Source: Prostheceraeus crozeri (taxonomy: Eukaryota > Platyhelminthes > Polycladida > Euryleptidae). From it: a DNA stretch of 64,000 bases. The notes beneath the pieces were generated by a model. That model was not told the DNA's origin. It searched no databases and saw only the letters and a program-made list of their open reading frames with translations. The position numbers and the translations under genes are program-made. The stretch lies in assembly GCA_907163375.1 (NCBI GenBank), contig CAJQUW010004481.1, positions 62,001-126,000 of the forward strand, written 5' to 3'. Every line of letters starts with the position of its first letter. Position 1 is the stretch's first letter. Shown piece after piece: positions 39,654 to 50,264 of the stretch.

Positions 39654-40794
39654 ATGTCCACGGCTGGAGAACTGCATCTAGTTGATTATGTTATCCTTGG
39701 CCTCCATTTTGTTATCACAATCGGCCTTGGACTTTTCAGCACATTTCGTTCCAAACTTTCGGTTCAAAATTATTTCCTGGCCGGACGACAAATGAATTGG
39801 TTCCTTGTCGGTGCTTCTCTTTTTATGAGTAATATTGGTAGCAGCAGTTTTCTAGGCTTGAGTGGTTCAGCTGCCGCATCCGGTATTTCCGTTATTTGCT
39901 ATGAATGGACTGGCCTATTATGCATTCTTATTCTGGGATATTTATTCGTGCCGGTCTATTTATCAGCTGGAGTATATACGATGCCCGAGTATTTAAAACG
40001 ACGATTTGGTGGCTCTCGTCTACAGCTGTATTTAGCAGTTCAATCTTTGATTCTCTTTGTCTTAACTCGCCTGTCTGCTGAATTGTACAGTGGCGTAATC
40101 ATAATTGAAGTAGCTTTGGGATGGAATCGCTATGTTGCTGTAATTACTTTATTACTAGCTACAATGTTTTACACCATTCTCGGTGGCTTGGCTGCTGTTA
40201 TTTATACCGATGCACTACAAGCGGTGGTTGTACTCATAAGTGCCACTGTGCTTGCTCTGCTCAGCATGATTCATGTTGGAGGCTATGAGTCAATGCAAGT
40301 GCAATATTCCAATTCAATTGCAACATCTCTATTACTCTCCAATTCCACTTGCGGTCTAACTAATCCTGACGCTTTCCATATCCTCAAATCTGTGGAGGAC
40401 AAAGAATATCCTTGGCCAGGAGTCTTATTTGGATCAACTATTCTCTCTGCTTGGTACTTTTGTACGGATCAAGTTTTAGTACAGCGCATCTTGTCGGCTA
40501 AAAATCTCCTACATGCAAAAGCAGGAACAATTTTTGCAGCTTTGTTAAAAATTACTCCCTTCTTTCTAATGTTGTGGCCAGGGATGATTAGCCGCATTCT
40601 TTATCCGGATGATGTTGGCTGCGCAGATGCGGATTCCTGCAAAAAACTGTGTAAAAACCCGGCTGGATGCTCGAATTATGCCTATCCGCTGTTAGTATTG
40701 AAGTTAATGCCCACTGCATTGAGAGGGCTCATGCTGGCAGCAATGTTGGCGGCCCTTATGTCATCACTTACTTCGATATTTAACAGTGGAAGTA
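39654..40794 (+). CDS. SGLT-type sodium/solute symporter (SLC5), 5' part of split exon
   Basis: Sodium-coupled sugar/inositol-type cotransporter of the plasma membrane. The start ATG (MSTAGELHLVDYVILGLHF) opens directly into the first transmembrane helix of the SSS fold. Hallmarks are NYFLAGRQMNWFLVGASLFMSNIGSSSFLGLSG, YTMPEYLKRRFGG, GGLAAVIYTDALQ, WYFCTDQVLVQRILSAKN, the Cys-rich loop CADADSCKKLCKNPAGCSN and AYPLLVLKLMPTALRGLMLAAMLAALMSSLTSIFNSGST. This gives about 380 residues and 10 helices. The Cys-loop and LMPTALRGLM resemble SLC5A1/A9/A10-type SGLTs. The coding continues at 43289; a 2.5-kb Tigger transposon sits between, inside the codon after the SGS residues. Confidence 0.9.
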
Positions 40795-43286
40795 CAGTCA
40801 ACTCTCGATATAGCGACCGCGCTCGGTTCCGCTGGAAACGGTCGCATTGGCGCGACGGTCGCTATACCAAGAGAGTGCGATTAAGGCTTTTTAATGAGTA
40901 GTATTGCATCAAATGATTAGTTTTGAGCAGTTTTGAATTAGTTTTGAACATCCCATTACTTTCCCAACTAGCATGGAACATTCTACATTGGAAAATATCA
41001 ACTCTTATTCTACAATAGATGTATTATTTTTCATTGCCAAAACTACATGTAGGCCCTATATAGGCCTACCGCGTTTAAGTTAAAGCGACAGACCTAACAG
41101 CTTACCGATACTTCAAACACCACCTCAGTTACTGACTGTCTCTCTTGAAATAATTGTCGATGGTTGATTGTCGACGTCTTGCTGTAGACTCCTTTTCGTA
41201 AGAATTCCACAATGCCATCACTGCTGCAGATGATTTCTCCATTCCCGTTGCATTGAAATGGCGACGTAGTGTATCGAGCATTTCATTTATGTGGAAGGGC
41301 TGAAGGGCAGTTGGGAAGTCGCTGTCGTCATCTTCAGATTCCTCATTGTCTTCTTGTATGGTTGGTGCTGTATATGGATTGTCCTCGAAGGATTCAGTTT
41401 GACCCTCTGAGCTAATGAATTCGTTGAATGTTATGGGATCCTTGAGTTTCAATCCATTGACAGCTTTTTCGAACAGCTGTGCCAGTGGTATGTCATCCTC
41501 ATCCTCAGATCCTTCACCGGCGCTCTCCTCTCCGACCGTAGCTTCATTTCCAACTGTGTCTTCTGAAACGCCAGTCCGCCTGAAACATTTGGAGACGGTT
41601 TCAGGTCTGCATGCAGAAATGGCTTCACTCATCCAAGTGATGGATAGATGGACGTCGATACTTTTGTGAACGCTGTTGACATCGCCATCCATGGATTCGG
41701 CCTTCAAGATGACGAAATTCAATAGTCTCTGTTGATATTGTCGCTTTACAGTTGCAATGATTCCTTGATCGAGAGGCTGGAGCACGGACGTGGTGTTCGA
41801 CGGCATGAATAGGAGTTTCACATTGGTATAGCTGACATCGTGAGGATGAGATGGAGCGTTATCAAGGAGCAGCAAGATCTTACGTCCTTGCCTCGCCATC
41901 TTGCTGTTGAGTGAGTTCAGCCAATCTTGGAAGATTCTGCTCGTCATCCAAGCTTTCTTGTTATACGTCCAGGTCACAGGGAGTTTCTGCATGTTGCATC
42001 CCTTGAAACATCGCGGTCTTGCGGCTTTTCCTATCACGACTGGCTTTTCGAAGTCTCCAACAGCATTGACGCACAGGAGAAGAGTAAGCCGTTCTTTGCT
42101 CTTCTTTCCACCGGCAGCGTCGTCCCCACGCACATGAAGTGACCTGTCAGGCATCGCTCGAAACAGGATCCCCGTTTCATCACAATTGAAGATGTCCTTC
42201 ATGTCATATCCATGCAGGAGAAGAGGTAGCCTCTTTTTGTAGTCTTCTACAACAACGGGATCAACGGAAGCTCTCTCTCCGGAGAGTTTGACGGCACAAA
42301 TGTTGTGTCGTTTCTTGAAGTTGGATAGCCAACCCTGTGATGCTGAGAACGACGATATGTTGAGTTCCTTAGCGACGCGAAGAGCTTCAGCTTGAATAAT
42401 GGGTCCATTGATGGCCATATTCATTGCCCGCTTCCGTGTGAAACATTCGAAGACAGCATTCTCAAGCTCCTCGTGATGAGAATGCCCAAACTTCAGTCGC
42501 TTCGCCTCCCTGTTCGATCCTTTCTCAATTTCCTCTAGAACCTCAGCCTTGCGCTTGATGATGGACTGAATTTGAGTCTTTCCAACGCCGAATTGCTCGC
42601 TGATCTTCTTCGCAGATAGAGTCGATGAGAGTTGCAAGACTTCAGCTTTCCGGTCCAACGTGAGAGCACGACGTTTAGCAGTTAAGATCTTGCGGCTAGC
42701 CATGCTGAATGCAGATGAGCTTGAAAAGTGATGCACTATACACTGAACATTCTCCACAAACTTTCATCTTACATGACTGACGCAATCCAGCCTTCGGCAG
42801 CCTATCAAAATCCAGTCACAATCAATATCCACACATGCCGATGAGGGGGAGATCTGCAGTTGTGGCGAGCATCTGGATTACGTTTCATCGTAATTGATGT
42901 CGACTTAAGATGTCAATTGACACAAACAAAGAGTGACATTTCGCTCTGACTGTCTACAATCAACGGATCAAATTACCATCCAAGATTACAACATCAAAAA
43001 TTGCGTCAATTTACCGTCGGTGTATTAGGCAATTGGGTGAAATCAAAATTACTTTGACACTTTGTTAGTACTCTACAGTGTTGCACGGTCGCTGTGTCAA
43101 GAGAAAATGGTCTGTTCGTTCCCGATAAAACCGGTCGCAAGACGCGACGGTCGCTATATCAAGGGGTCGTTACATCGAGACTCCGATATACGTGATTTCC
43201 TATCTTGTCATTCGGTACCACGAGAGACCGGTCGTTAAAGCGCGACGGTCGCTATATCAAGACGGTCGCTAACCGAGGTTTGACTG
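40795..43286 (-). mobile_element. Tigger/pogo-family DNA transposon
   Basis: 2492 bp starting CAGTCAACTCTCGATATAGC and ending GCTAACCGAGGTTTGACTG, flanked by TA duplications (40793-40794, 43287-43288). Subterminal words GGTCGCTATATCAAG recur at both ends (40810-40870 and 43085-43275), likely transposase binding sites. It contains one full-length transposase gene. Its insertion splits a coding exon of the SLC5 gene, restoring the host frame when removed together with one TA. Confidence 0.93.
41129..42703 (-). CDS. Tigger/pogo transposase (CENP-B HTH plus DDE_1)
   Basis: 524 residues from MASRKILTAKRRALTLDRK; the frame is open to 42757, but this Met starts the conserved domain. Residues 8-60 are a pogo/psq-type helix-turn-helix (LSAKKISEQFGVGKTQIQSIIKRK). 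Residues 75-145 are a CENP-B-type DNA-binding domain (FGHSHHEELENAVFECF, SASQGWLSNFKKRH). The DDE_1 catalytic core has FNCDETGI, LLLLDNAPSH and LQPLDQGII, giving all three acidic residues (D, D, D). The C-terminus is acidic (GEGSEDEDDIPL) and ends RRQSTIDNYFKRD, resembling a PCNA-binding-type tail. No stop or frame break is seen, so it may still be functional. Confidence 0.93.
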   Translation of the reverse strand: MASRKILTAKRRALTLDRKAEVLQLSSTLSAKKISEQFGVGKTQIQSIIKRKAEVLEEIEKGSNREAKRLKFGHSHHEELENAVFECFTRKRAMNMAINGPIIQAEALRVAKELNISSFSASQGWLSNFKKRHNICAVKLSGERASVDPVVVEDYKKRLPLLLHGYDMKDIFNCDETGILFRAMPDRSLHVRGDDAAGGKKSKERLTLLLCVNAVGDFEKPVVIGKAARPRCFKGCNMQKLPVTWTYNKKAWMTSRIFQDWLNSLNSKMARQGRKILLLLDNAPSHPHDVSYTNVKLLFMPSNTTSVLQPLDQGIIATVKRQYQQRLLNFVILKAESMDGDVNSVHKSIDVHLSITWMSEAISACRPETVSKCFRRTGVSEDTVGNEATVGEESAGEGSEDEDDIPLAQLFEKAVNGLKLKDPITFNEFISSEGQTESFEDNPYTAPTIQEDNEESEDDDSDFPTALQPFHINEMLDTLRRHFNATGMEKSSAAVMALWNSYEKESTARRRQSTIDNYFKRDSQ

Positions 43287-43288
43287 TA

Positions 43289-43849
43289 CTGTATTTACCA
43301 TCGACATTTGGAAAAGAATGCGAACACGTGTTAGTGCACGTGAGCAGATCATAGTAGGGAAAGGTTTTGTCGTTATTTTTGTTGGCCTTAGCATATTGTT
43401 GTTGCCAATTATGGACAATGCAGAGGGCGGTCAAATATTTCATTATCTTCAAGCAATTAGTTCCTATTTGGCACCTCCAATATTTTCATGTTATCTATTG
43501 GCAGTTATATCCACGCGAATCAATGAAAATGGCGCATTCTACGGATTGTTTACGGGATTCGTCTTTGGTGTACTAAGAATGATCGCCAGTTTCATTTATA
43601 CAGCCCCACCGTGTGGTCAGATTGATACACGTCCAACAATAATTAAAAATTTTCATTATCTGCATTACGCAATTTTTCTTTTCTTGTTATCAGGTGTGGT
43701 GACAGTAGTAGTGAGCTTATTAACAAAACCTCAAACAATGAAGGAGTTGGAAAATTTAACCATTTGGACCATAGCAGAGCTATCAACAAGAGTGGATCAC
43801 AAGCCTGGCGATGACTTTGATGAAGAAATCGAACCAAGTTCTAACCTAG
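43289..43849 (+). CDS. SLC5 symporter, 3' part of split exon
   Basis: Continues the SLC5 frame after the Tigger insertion: TVFTIDIWKRMRTRVSAREQ, IIVGKGFVVIFVGLSILLLP, YLQAISSYLAPPIFSCYLLAV, NENGAFYGLFTGFVFGVLRM and a last helix near FLFLLSGVVTVVVSLLT. The A-(TA)-CTG junction shows the undisturbed codon order Ser-Gly-Ser-Thr-Val-Phe. The exon ends at CTAG|GTAAGT (donor at 43850), phase 1. The final SGLT helix is expected in a downstream exon not recognised here. Together the two parts give about 567 residues. Confidence 0.88.
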
Positions 43850-45530
43850 GTAAGTTCCTATTGCAATCTATCAGTGCATGAGCAATATCACTAACATTAG
43901 CGATATAAAGAAAATTAACAATAAAATCTGCAATTATTCAAACGCGCCGGTTTCCAAACACCACAAGCCCTAATACAGCAAAATCTCTATAAGTTGAACG
44001 ACTACACACCCTCTAAAAATCGTTCAACCTTCACTGCAGACATTTGGAAATATTGTGTAATTGACACAAAAGCTCTGTCGTAACTGAATATCCAAAGAGA
44101 ATGATAACGATTAAGTAAATAAAAGACACCAACACCCTTAATTCCCCGCCAGCACTCGCCTGACTCAGGAATTGAACAGAAGTCCGCGGTGGACACGAGC
44201 TCGCACCTTCTTCACTCAACCATGCTACCATCAGCGGATCTGCAAGACAGGGATGGAGAAAACTATTCAGATCTGCTAAAACCCCGTCTATTTCAGGTGA
44301 ACTTGTGGCTGAATCACGTTCAGCTTAATTGTATATTCAAAATACATAAGTATCAAAATGGCTCATCCCTAATTTTCCGAGGAGAAACTCATTCGCATCT
44401 TGTCTCCATCATATTGACTCCGTAAATAACAAATGAATCATGCAGAATACAAATAAAATGTAAACTCCTATTGAAAAGCGGTTCCATACCTGTCAAGTTA
44501 TTCGCATTTTGTGTGTGACCCCAATCAGGGGGTTTCTCAAGCCTACCCGCATCAATAAGTGATGCTGTCGAATTATCGAATTTAATATATTGATTGTCTT
44601 TATGCGCGATAATCCAATGTTAGTCATATTCGTTATGCAGATAAGCTATAAAATTAGCGCGGTCATTGATCTTCCAGAGTTCTTCATGACTGGTTTGGGA
44701 GAGACACAGTTACAGGGCTATTGACAGCTTGTTTTTGACGTCATAACACAACGGTTTTTAAATTAAAAGTTTTGATTAAAAGTTTTGGATGACGCGGTAA
44801 TCAGTGATGCTGTAGGGATAGGATTCTATCTCTTTATAGAAATGTACAGACATCTATACTATGTATATGTCAATGCGATATTGTTTCACACTCAATATTG
44901 TTGTGTGCTAGGCAGTTTGTCTTCTTGCTTTATTATGCATTTATTATGCATTTTATTGTTTTGTGAGAGCAATCTCCATTCCATTGTTAGAGCAATAACT
45001 TTCCCGCGGCATGCATTTCAAGTTCCAATGTCATGCAAAAGTCCAGCTTGTCAGCTATCTACGGTACATGACTGACAATAGACATGACATGTCATCAGAC
45101 AATGGATGACCAAACAATTGTTAGCTGACCGTGAGCGAATCTTCACAGACGTATTTAACGCGGCATGAACAACGCCCGCTAACGCATTCTGGTCTCTCCA
45201 AGCGAAGTTGTCGGCGAGAGCCGTTGATGGTGTTTCAGCCTATCTTCTATGTGCGAACTATCATCGAACTGCTGCGGACGTGATCACCACTGCTTGTGGT
45301 CCTGGAAGAATCTGGAGACTCTGTTGGTGCTGTGACTGTCTTATAACTGTGAACGTACCATCTGTCCTTGTAAGGACTGTTTGCACCATTTATTTATTTT
45401 CACAATATAGTTTATCCACATTTTTCATTTACATTTTTCAATCATATGTTTTGGGAATATTAAGAAAATAATAACCCGTAACAATATAGAGTAGTCACAA
45501 CTTATAAGAAATAAATTCCACAATGCACCG
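43850..45530. other. SLC5 intron or 3' flank and intergenic DNA
   Basis: Begins with the GTAAGT donor of the SLC5 exon. No acceptor-plus-exon with a final SLC5 helix was found. Contains a candidate tRNA-derived SINE (43990-44232). The open frames at 44785 and 45208 lack support. Confidence 0.4.
43990..44232 (-). repeat. Possible tRNA-derived SINE
   Basis: On the minus strand, starting near 44232, GGTAGCATGGTTGAGTG is followed after about 40 nt by TGTTCAATTCC, resembling the A and B boxes of a tRNA gene head, then by an unrelated body. No poly(A) end or target duplication identified. Confidence 0.35.
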
Positions 45531-45620
45531 CAGGGTTGGAACCGGCCGGTCGGTGGACGGGTCATTAAAAACCGGACGGTCCGGGATGGCACGGTGGCTG
45601 TACCGGTTGGTTAAGCCTTT
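45531..45620 (+). repeat. GGTTGGAACCGG-family repeat end
   Basis: CAGGGTTGGAACCGGCCGG followed by further CCGG-rich sequence to about 45620, as at 2861 and 34872. No matching right end found. Confidence 0.5.
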
Positions 45621-45864
45621 GATCGTCAGACATTATTTTTTCAACTTATGCGTTATTCAACTTGGTCGACTTGTCAACATTATTCAATTTCCACATTATA
45701 TACATGAAATGCATGAATGACAGGCCTACAGGTACACGTACTTTATACCAGTGGTAAGTAAAACTCCACTTCTGGATAGCGCAAGATGGCCGCCAAGATT
45801 GCTGTGACCTCCCCCCCCTCGAAAACGACAGAGTGTGAGACTCGGTTGAGTTGGTCTCGGGTGG

Positions 45865-45912
45865 GTTGACGTGGGCGACCGCCTAGGTTGACGTGGGCGA
45901 CCGTCTAGGTTG
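45865..45912. repeat. Short tandem repeat, GTTGACGTGGGCGACCG unit
   Basis: A unit of about 22 bp, GTTGACGTGGGCGACCGCCTAG, is present twice in tandem with one change. Confidence 0.6.
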
Positions 45913-45914
45913 TT

Positions 45915-46640
45915 GGAATGGTGAAACGGACATTAGATTCGTGTACAGCGTAAAATTCTGCATCGGTATGGTGAATTTGAAAGCAATCGGCGAGAAAAAA
46001 TTTTTCTTCAAAATTTTGGACGTTTTGGGCTGTAGCGTCAAAACGAGGCATCGGATGGGAAAACGGACGCCAGATTCGGATTCAGCGTGAAATTCTGCAT
46101 CTGTATGGTGAATTTGAACGCAATCGGAGAGAAAAAATTTTCGCTGACGTCCCCCCCGGCACCGATCTTCCAATTTCGCTTCTAGTGATCGTAGAAAGTC
46201 GTGCAATAGCTCGTTTGAAAGCTAAGAGTGAGACAAATTCACTGAAAGAAACGGTTTGTTCATATCTGTCTTCGTTTAGATGTGAGACGCCATTTAAGAT
46301 TTTGGGAGATTGGCGAAAAACGACAGAGTTAGAATTTTGGACGTTTTGGGCTGTAGCTTCAAAACGAAGCATCGGATGGGAAAACGGATTTCAGATTTGG
46401 ACTCAGCGTCAAATTCTCTATCAACATGCTGAATTTGAAAGCAATCGGAGAGAAAAAATTTTTCTTCACGAAATTTTTTCGAAAAAACGAGTTATAATTT
46501 TTGCAATGGCTGTGGGCTGTAGAGCCAAAACGAAGCACCGGATGGGAAAATGGAGGCCAGATTCGGATTCAGCGTCCAATTCTACATGGAATTGGTGTAT
46601 TTCCAGCTCAATCGGACCTCTAGAATCGGCGATAGAAGCG
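45915..46640 (+). repeat. Diverged tandem repeat, about four copies
   Basis: Four related blocks (near 45920, 46045, 46365, 46535) share GGATGGGAAAACGGA, AGATTCGGATTCAGCGT, AAATTCT, GTGAATTTGAA, GCAATCGGAGAGAAAAAATTTT and TTTTGGACGTTTTGGGCTGTAG. Spacing is irregular (about 125 to 320 bp). Some frames are open across parts but none runs through all copies. Not recognised. Confidence 0.6.
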
Positions 46641-46664
46641 TTTTAAGTTTTTGGATGATGGATA

Positions 46665-46672
46665 TTACGTCA
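46665..46672 (+). promoter_or_regulatory. CRE/ATF-like site
   Basis: TTACGTCA, 20 bp upstream of the TATA box at 46692. Confidence 0.4.
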
Positions 46673-46691
46673 TCAGCTGATCGCCACAAAC

Positions 46692-46699
46692 TATATAAG
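46692..46699 (+). promoter_or_regulatory. TATA box with spliced leader
   Basis: TATATAAG followed about 46 bp later by CAACG|GTAAGT, a strong splice donor. An apparent intron runs 46746-47433, ending in a pyrimidine-rich stretch and TTTGCAG, 6 bp before the ATG at 47440. The intron holds no gene. Confidence 0.55.
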
Positions 46700-47439
46700 C
46701 TGGGAACCGACAGAGACTTGTCATTAAGACGAGAGATTGTCAACGGTAAGTCGTCTCTCTGAGCTCCGATGATAGCTTCGGACATTCCAAATTCCGAGTT
46801 TTAGAAAATTTCATTGCTGAAGTCATCTAAGGCGTCAGACTTAGAGGTTCGTCAGGAGATGGCCTTCGTCTCCAGGCCATAAAAGACTCCAAAACTTTAA
46901 AGGCTTGTAACTTTGCTTCTACAAGTCCGTTTGACTTGATTCAAAAAAGGTTCGGTCGCTATTGACCTGAACTCAGTGATACACTACTTATAAAATTTCA
47001 TAAGTAGTGCTAAAAAGTTGAAAAATTTAAATTCACTAGTTTTGGAGGTTTTCTGGGGTTTTCGACCCTGCTGAATTCAACTAAGGCATTCATAATGTTG
47101 CACGGGACGAGCTTCGGTTCGAGACTTGTTTTCTGATGTAAATAACTCCACAGATTTTCATGTCAAAATCGGGGTCCGGATACCAACACAGTGATATGAC
47201 GCACGCTCTGTCCGCGGGAGGTTGGATTTGTGGGCCGAGGCCTTGGAGTTGGGATAAGATCCCCTCTGAGTAATGCCTGTAACGGATTCATCAGCTTAAC
47301 TTGTCTTTCCTCAAGTAATGATAGCATTACAGTATGACTTTGAAAACATAATCTTCACATTTACTGACATTTTATTTCTATACGTTACGCTCTGCTCAGG
47401 TTTGATATCAAACTTTCTCATTTTTCTTTGCAGTGAAAA

Positions 47440-48535
47440 ATGACCAAAGATGCGAATAAACGCCTGCAATTTTTCAAATGCAGTTGTGGGGATGTTTTTA
47501 GGGGTGAGAATTTTCATTTTCATCATAAAAAGAATGCTGCGCATAGTGTTGCTAAGGTGTGGTTTTGTGTGTGGTGCAATGTGAGGTGTGATGAAAGGAA
47601 TGATGCGTTCAGTGAGATGCACTCGGTGTGTGTTTACAAAAATGTCAAAAGTTTTGATGAAGAAGATGATGTGTGGTGAGCAGGGAATGCTGTATGAGGA
47701 GGGAATGTGTGCTCGTTTGCCACCAGTAGAGGTGGTAAATGTTGAAAAGCGTGTTGCGAGTGATGTAGATTTGGATGCGAGTGCCTCCAAAAAGAGTAGA
47801 GTGATGTCGGTGAGTTGGATTTCGTCGGATGATGAATGTATGAGTGTTGATTCGAGTGTTGCTGCTGCTAAGCGTGAGCTTGAGAAAACTGTGAGGGCGA
47901 TTGTGCCAGCACCCGAGGTGTTGGCACAATCAACACCTAGACCTTTGCCGAAGTGTGTTGAGAAAGTTGAGAGGTCGACTGTTCCATGTGAAGTTGTGCT
48001 GTCAAGGGATGATGTGCGTGCTTATACGAATGTGAGGCATGAGTGTACAAAGTTAGAAGGAAGAGTGAGATCGCTGAAGAGTAGGCTGAAGGAGGTGACT
48101 GCTTAGCGTGATAGTTTGAAGTTGAATGCTGAGAGTGTGACTGAAAAGTTAAGGGAGTGTGTGGCTGCAAAAGAGAGTATGGTGAAGGAGAGAAAGTTGA
48201 AGGAAGAGGCGGTGACGAAGTTTGAGAAGTGTGATCGAGAGCGAAGTGAGGAGCGCATGCTGAAGGAAGCGGCGCTTGAGGAAGTGAGTTTGTTGAAGAA
48301 TGAGTTGGCGCGTTTGAAGGAGTGTGAGAAGGTGAAATCCCTCACAACTATGCACATCCCCATCCTGGGTGTCGTCCCTGACAAGCCAATTGTGTATCGA
48401 AATACAAGCAACGACGACACTCAGGAGTGCTACAGCTGTGCGGATGTCCGTTGCTACCATATAAATATTCACCACACCGACGACATCCGCATAGCTTGTT
48501 CAAAGCCATACAAGTATCGTGAGTATAATGACTGA
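47440..48535 (+). pseudogene. Unrecognised Cys/His and coiled-coil coding region, probably broken
   Basis: Coding-like sequence in more than one frame, about two breaks. The first part has CSCGDVF, HFHHKKN and FCVWCNVRC, a probable zinc-binding module. The middle is acidic and Ser-rich (WISSDDECMSVDSSV). The long last part is a heptad-like coiled coil (KLEGRVRSLKSRL, KERKLKEEAVTKFEKCDRERSEERMLKEAALEE) ending in a second Cys/His cluster (CYSCADVRCYH, IHHTDDIRIAC). It sits behind a TATA box and an apparent leader intron. Not recognised. It may belong to the same virus-like region as the 3.5-kb cassettes, given the compact promoter, or be host. The alternative frames on the minus strand are shadows. 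Confidence 0.4.
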
Positions 48536-48539
48536 GATA

Positions 48540-49230
48540 TATCATCATGCCATCTTTCCAACTCTTACTTCTTTCATTTCAGGAGCCATAAAGAAGTAAA
48601 AGCTATTTCTCGTGAACGCACCAAACGGCCTTTTTAAAGGCCACTCTTAATGTAGCTAGATCGGTCCCAAGCCCGACAGCATCTTCGGATGTGAACACAG
48701 AGGGAGAGTCTAGAATTAAAATTTAGTAAAATAGATGTGTGAGATGGATTCAACCCGAATCCTATAACACCTTTACATCTACTGACTATACATTTGTCCT
48801 GCTATCAGGTTGTTTTGACTTGCTATCTAGTTGAATAGTCTCTTGCTATCAAGAGATTCACTTCTGCTCATAAAGCACATCATCGCTGTAATACCTCCTT
48901 TGCTCGAGCGGTCCTTCGGGACGGCGGGTACTGCCGTAGAGGGATTGTGTTGCACGGGTTGTTCGTCGTTTGTTAGACCGAAACCTCTGAGCCGTTGCTC
49001 ATGTTGGGCGTTCGACTTCATACTCAACGTGACGCTTTCTCTCGCCAGGTCAGAGTACTTCAGCCATTCGACAAAGGTTAGTCTTTATGATATGGAGTAG
49101 AGTGAAATGTAATTCATTAGATGTCCCTTCAATGATTGCTCCCATGATAAACGTTGATGAGACAAATGAAATGATTCTCATCTTCTCTTTTCAGTGACTG
49201 AAATCTACTAACACACTACCGTATAATCGT
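48540..49230. other. Intergenic segment with splice-like signals
   Basis: TTCTTTCATTTCAG|GAGCC near 48580 looks like a splice acceptor. The segment from 48832 to 49090 is a diverged relative of 49775-50025: shared words are GTAATAC-TCCTTT, AAACCTCT, CTCAACGT and ATTCG. No gene recognised. Confidence 0.35.
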
Positions 49231-49333
49231 CCACTATGGGGCAAGACATGATAGAGCCTCCACGTGATTTGCCCTGGGCAGTCTTTAGACTGACGAATAC
49301 TATCACTAAGTTGAATCTGCTATCAGTCAACTC
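49231..49333 (+). repeat. Direct repeat 1 (CCACTATGGGGCAAGACATG)
   Basis: A 103-bp sequence repeated at 49701-49803, about 93% alike by eye. Copy 1 lies just upstream of the TATA box at 49358; copy 2 lies after the 87-residue gene. It contains CCCTGGGCAGTCTTTAGACTG and GAATCTGCTATCAGTCAACT. Confidence 0.8.
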
Positions 49334-49357
49334 AGTCGCTGCATTGTATTAGAGGGG

Positions 49358-49365
49358 TATATAAA
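49358..49365 (+). promoter_or_regulatory. TATA box of 87-residue gene
   Basis: TATATAAA, 32 bp before the ATG at 49397. It has the same type and spacing as the Polinton promoters. Confidence 0.6.
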
Positions 49366-49396
49366 TCACTGCCTCTCATTTCATTTCATTTCAATC

Positions 49397-49660
49397 ATGC
49401 AGACGCCGAACACTCAAGTCAGCTCTCCTGACAAGCCTCGGTTGAAGCCGAGAAATTTATTTCGCGAGTTTCAGCGGGCTGACGAGCGAAAAAAGCTGTA
49501 TGAAAATCTGGCACGGATAGGTGCATCGCAGTTTAGCGATGATGATACGACTGAGTGGGACTACATACCACCCCCAACTACTCAGTCGGTATTAGTAGAG
49601 GTGGATGCTGCTGCCATGAAGAGAATCAAAGACTCTCTCAGCAGAATTGGCCTGAAGTAA
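49397..49660 (+). CDS. Unrecognised 87-residue protein
   Basis: Starts MQTPNTQVSSPDKPRLKPRN; basic in the first 40 residues (FREFQRADERKKLYENL), acidic in the middle (SDDDTTEWDY), and ends in a helix (AAAMKRIKDSLSRIGLK). Two similar segments, ERKKLYENLARIGAS and AMKRIKDSLSRIGLK, look like an internal duplication of a short helix. No family recognised. It has a compact TATA promoter and is bracketed by two copies of a 103-bp repeat. Confidence 0.5.
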   Translation: MQTPNTQVSSPDKPRLKPRNLFREFQRADERKKLYENLARIGASQFSDDDTTEWDYIPPPTTQSVLVEVDAAAMKRIKDSLSRIGLK

Positions 49661-49700
49661 GATGACGGCCACGAGAACGAACCACCGGTCCTAGTTAGGG

Positions 49701-49803
49701 CCACTATGGGGCAAGACATGATAGAACCTCCACGCGGTTTGCCCTGGGCAGTCTTTAGACTGGCGAATACTATCATTAGGTTGAATCTGCTATCAGTCAA
49801 CTT
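49701..49803 (+). repeat. Direct repeat 2 (CCACTATGGGGCAAGACATG)
   Basis: Second copy of the 103-bp repeat at 49231, offset 470 bp. It is followed by a diverged copy of the 48832-49090 segment. Confidence 0.8.
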
Positions 49804-50264
49804 GAACGTTGCAAATGAAGTTCGATGTAATACTTCCTTTCGACGGGCGTTCCTGTAAAGGGCGGCAGTGAAACCCGTAGCTATGTATACCGCAAGGGAC
49901 ATTCGGCAATGGTCAATCTTGTTAAACCTCTCTGCGTCATGTTTGCAAGTGATTGCCTCTGTCTCAACGTAGTATGCATTCGCGCCAGGGCGACATTTAG
50001 CCAACTGTCGAAGGTTGCCTTATAAACTTTCCATTGCATACGTTATGAGAACCATGAGTTCTACCTGTCTCTATCAATGAGACGAATTGATGAATGGAAT
50101 GAAATGGGAGGACACTCATGCGCCACACGCAACATAACACACTTCTCTCTTCCGTAGTCTAACAAGCTCTTTACACATGGATCGCAGTCGATTGCTATCC
50201 CAGAATCATGTAAGCTATCTTAATTTTATTTAACACTATTTCATCTACCATCATCAACCATATG

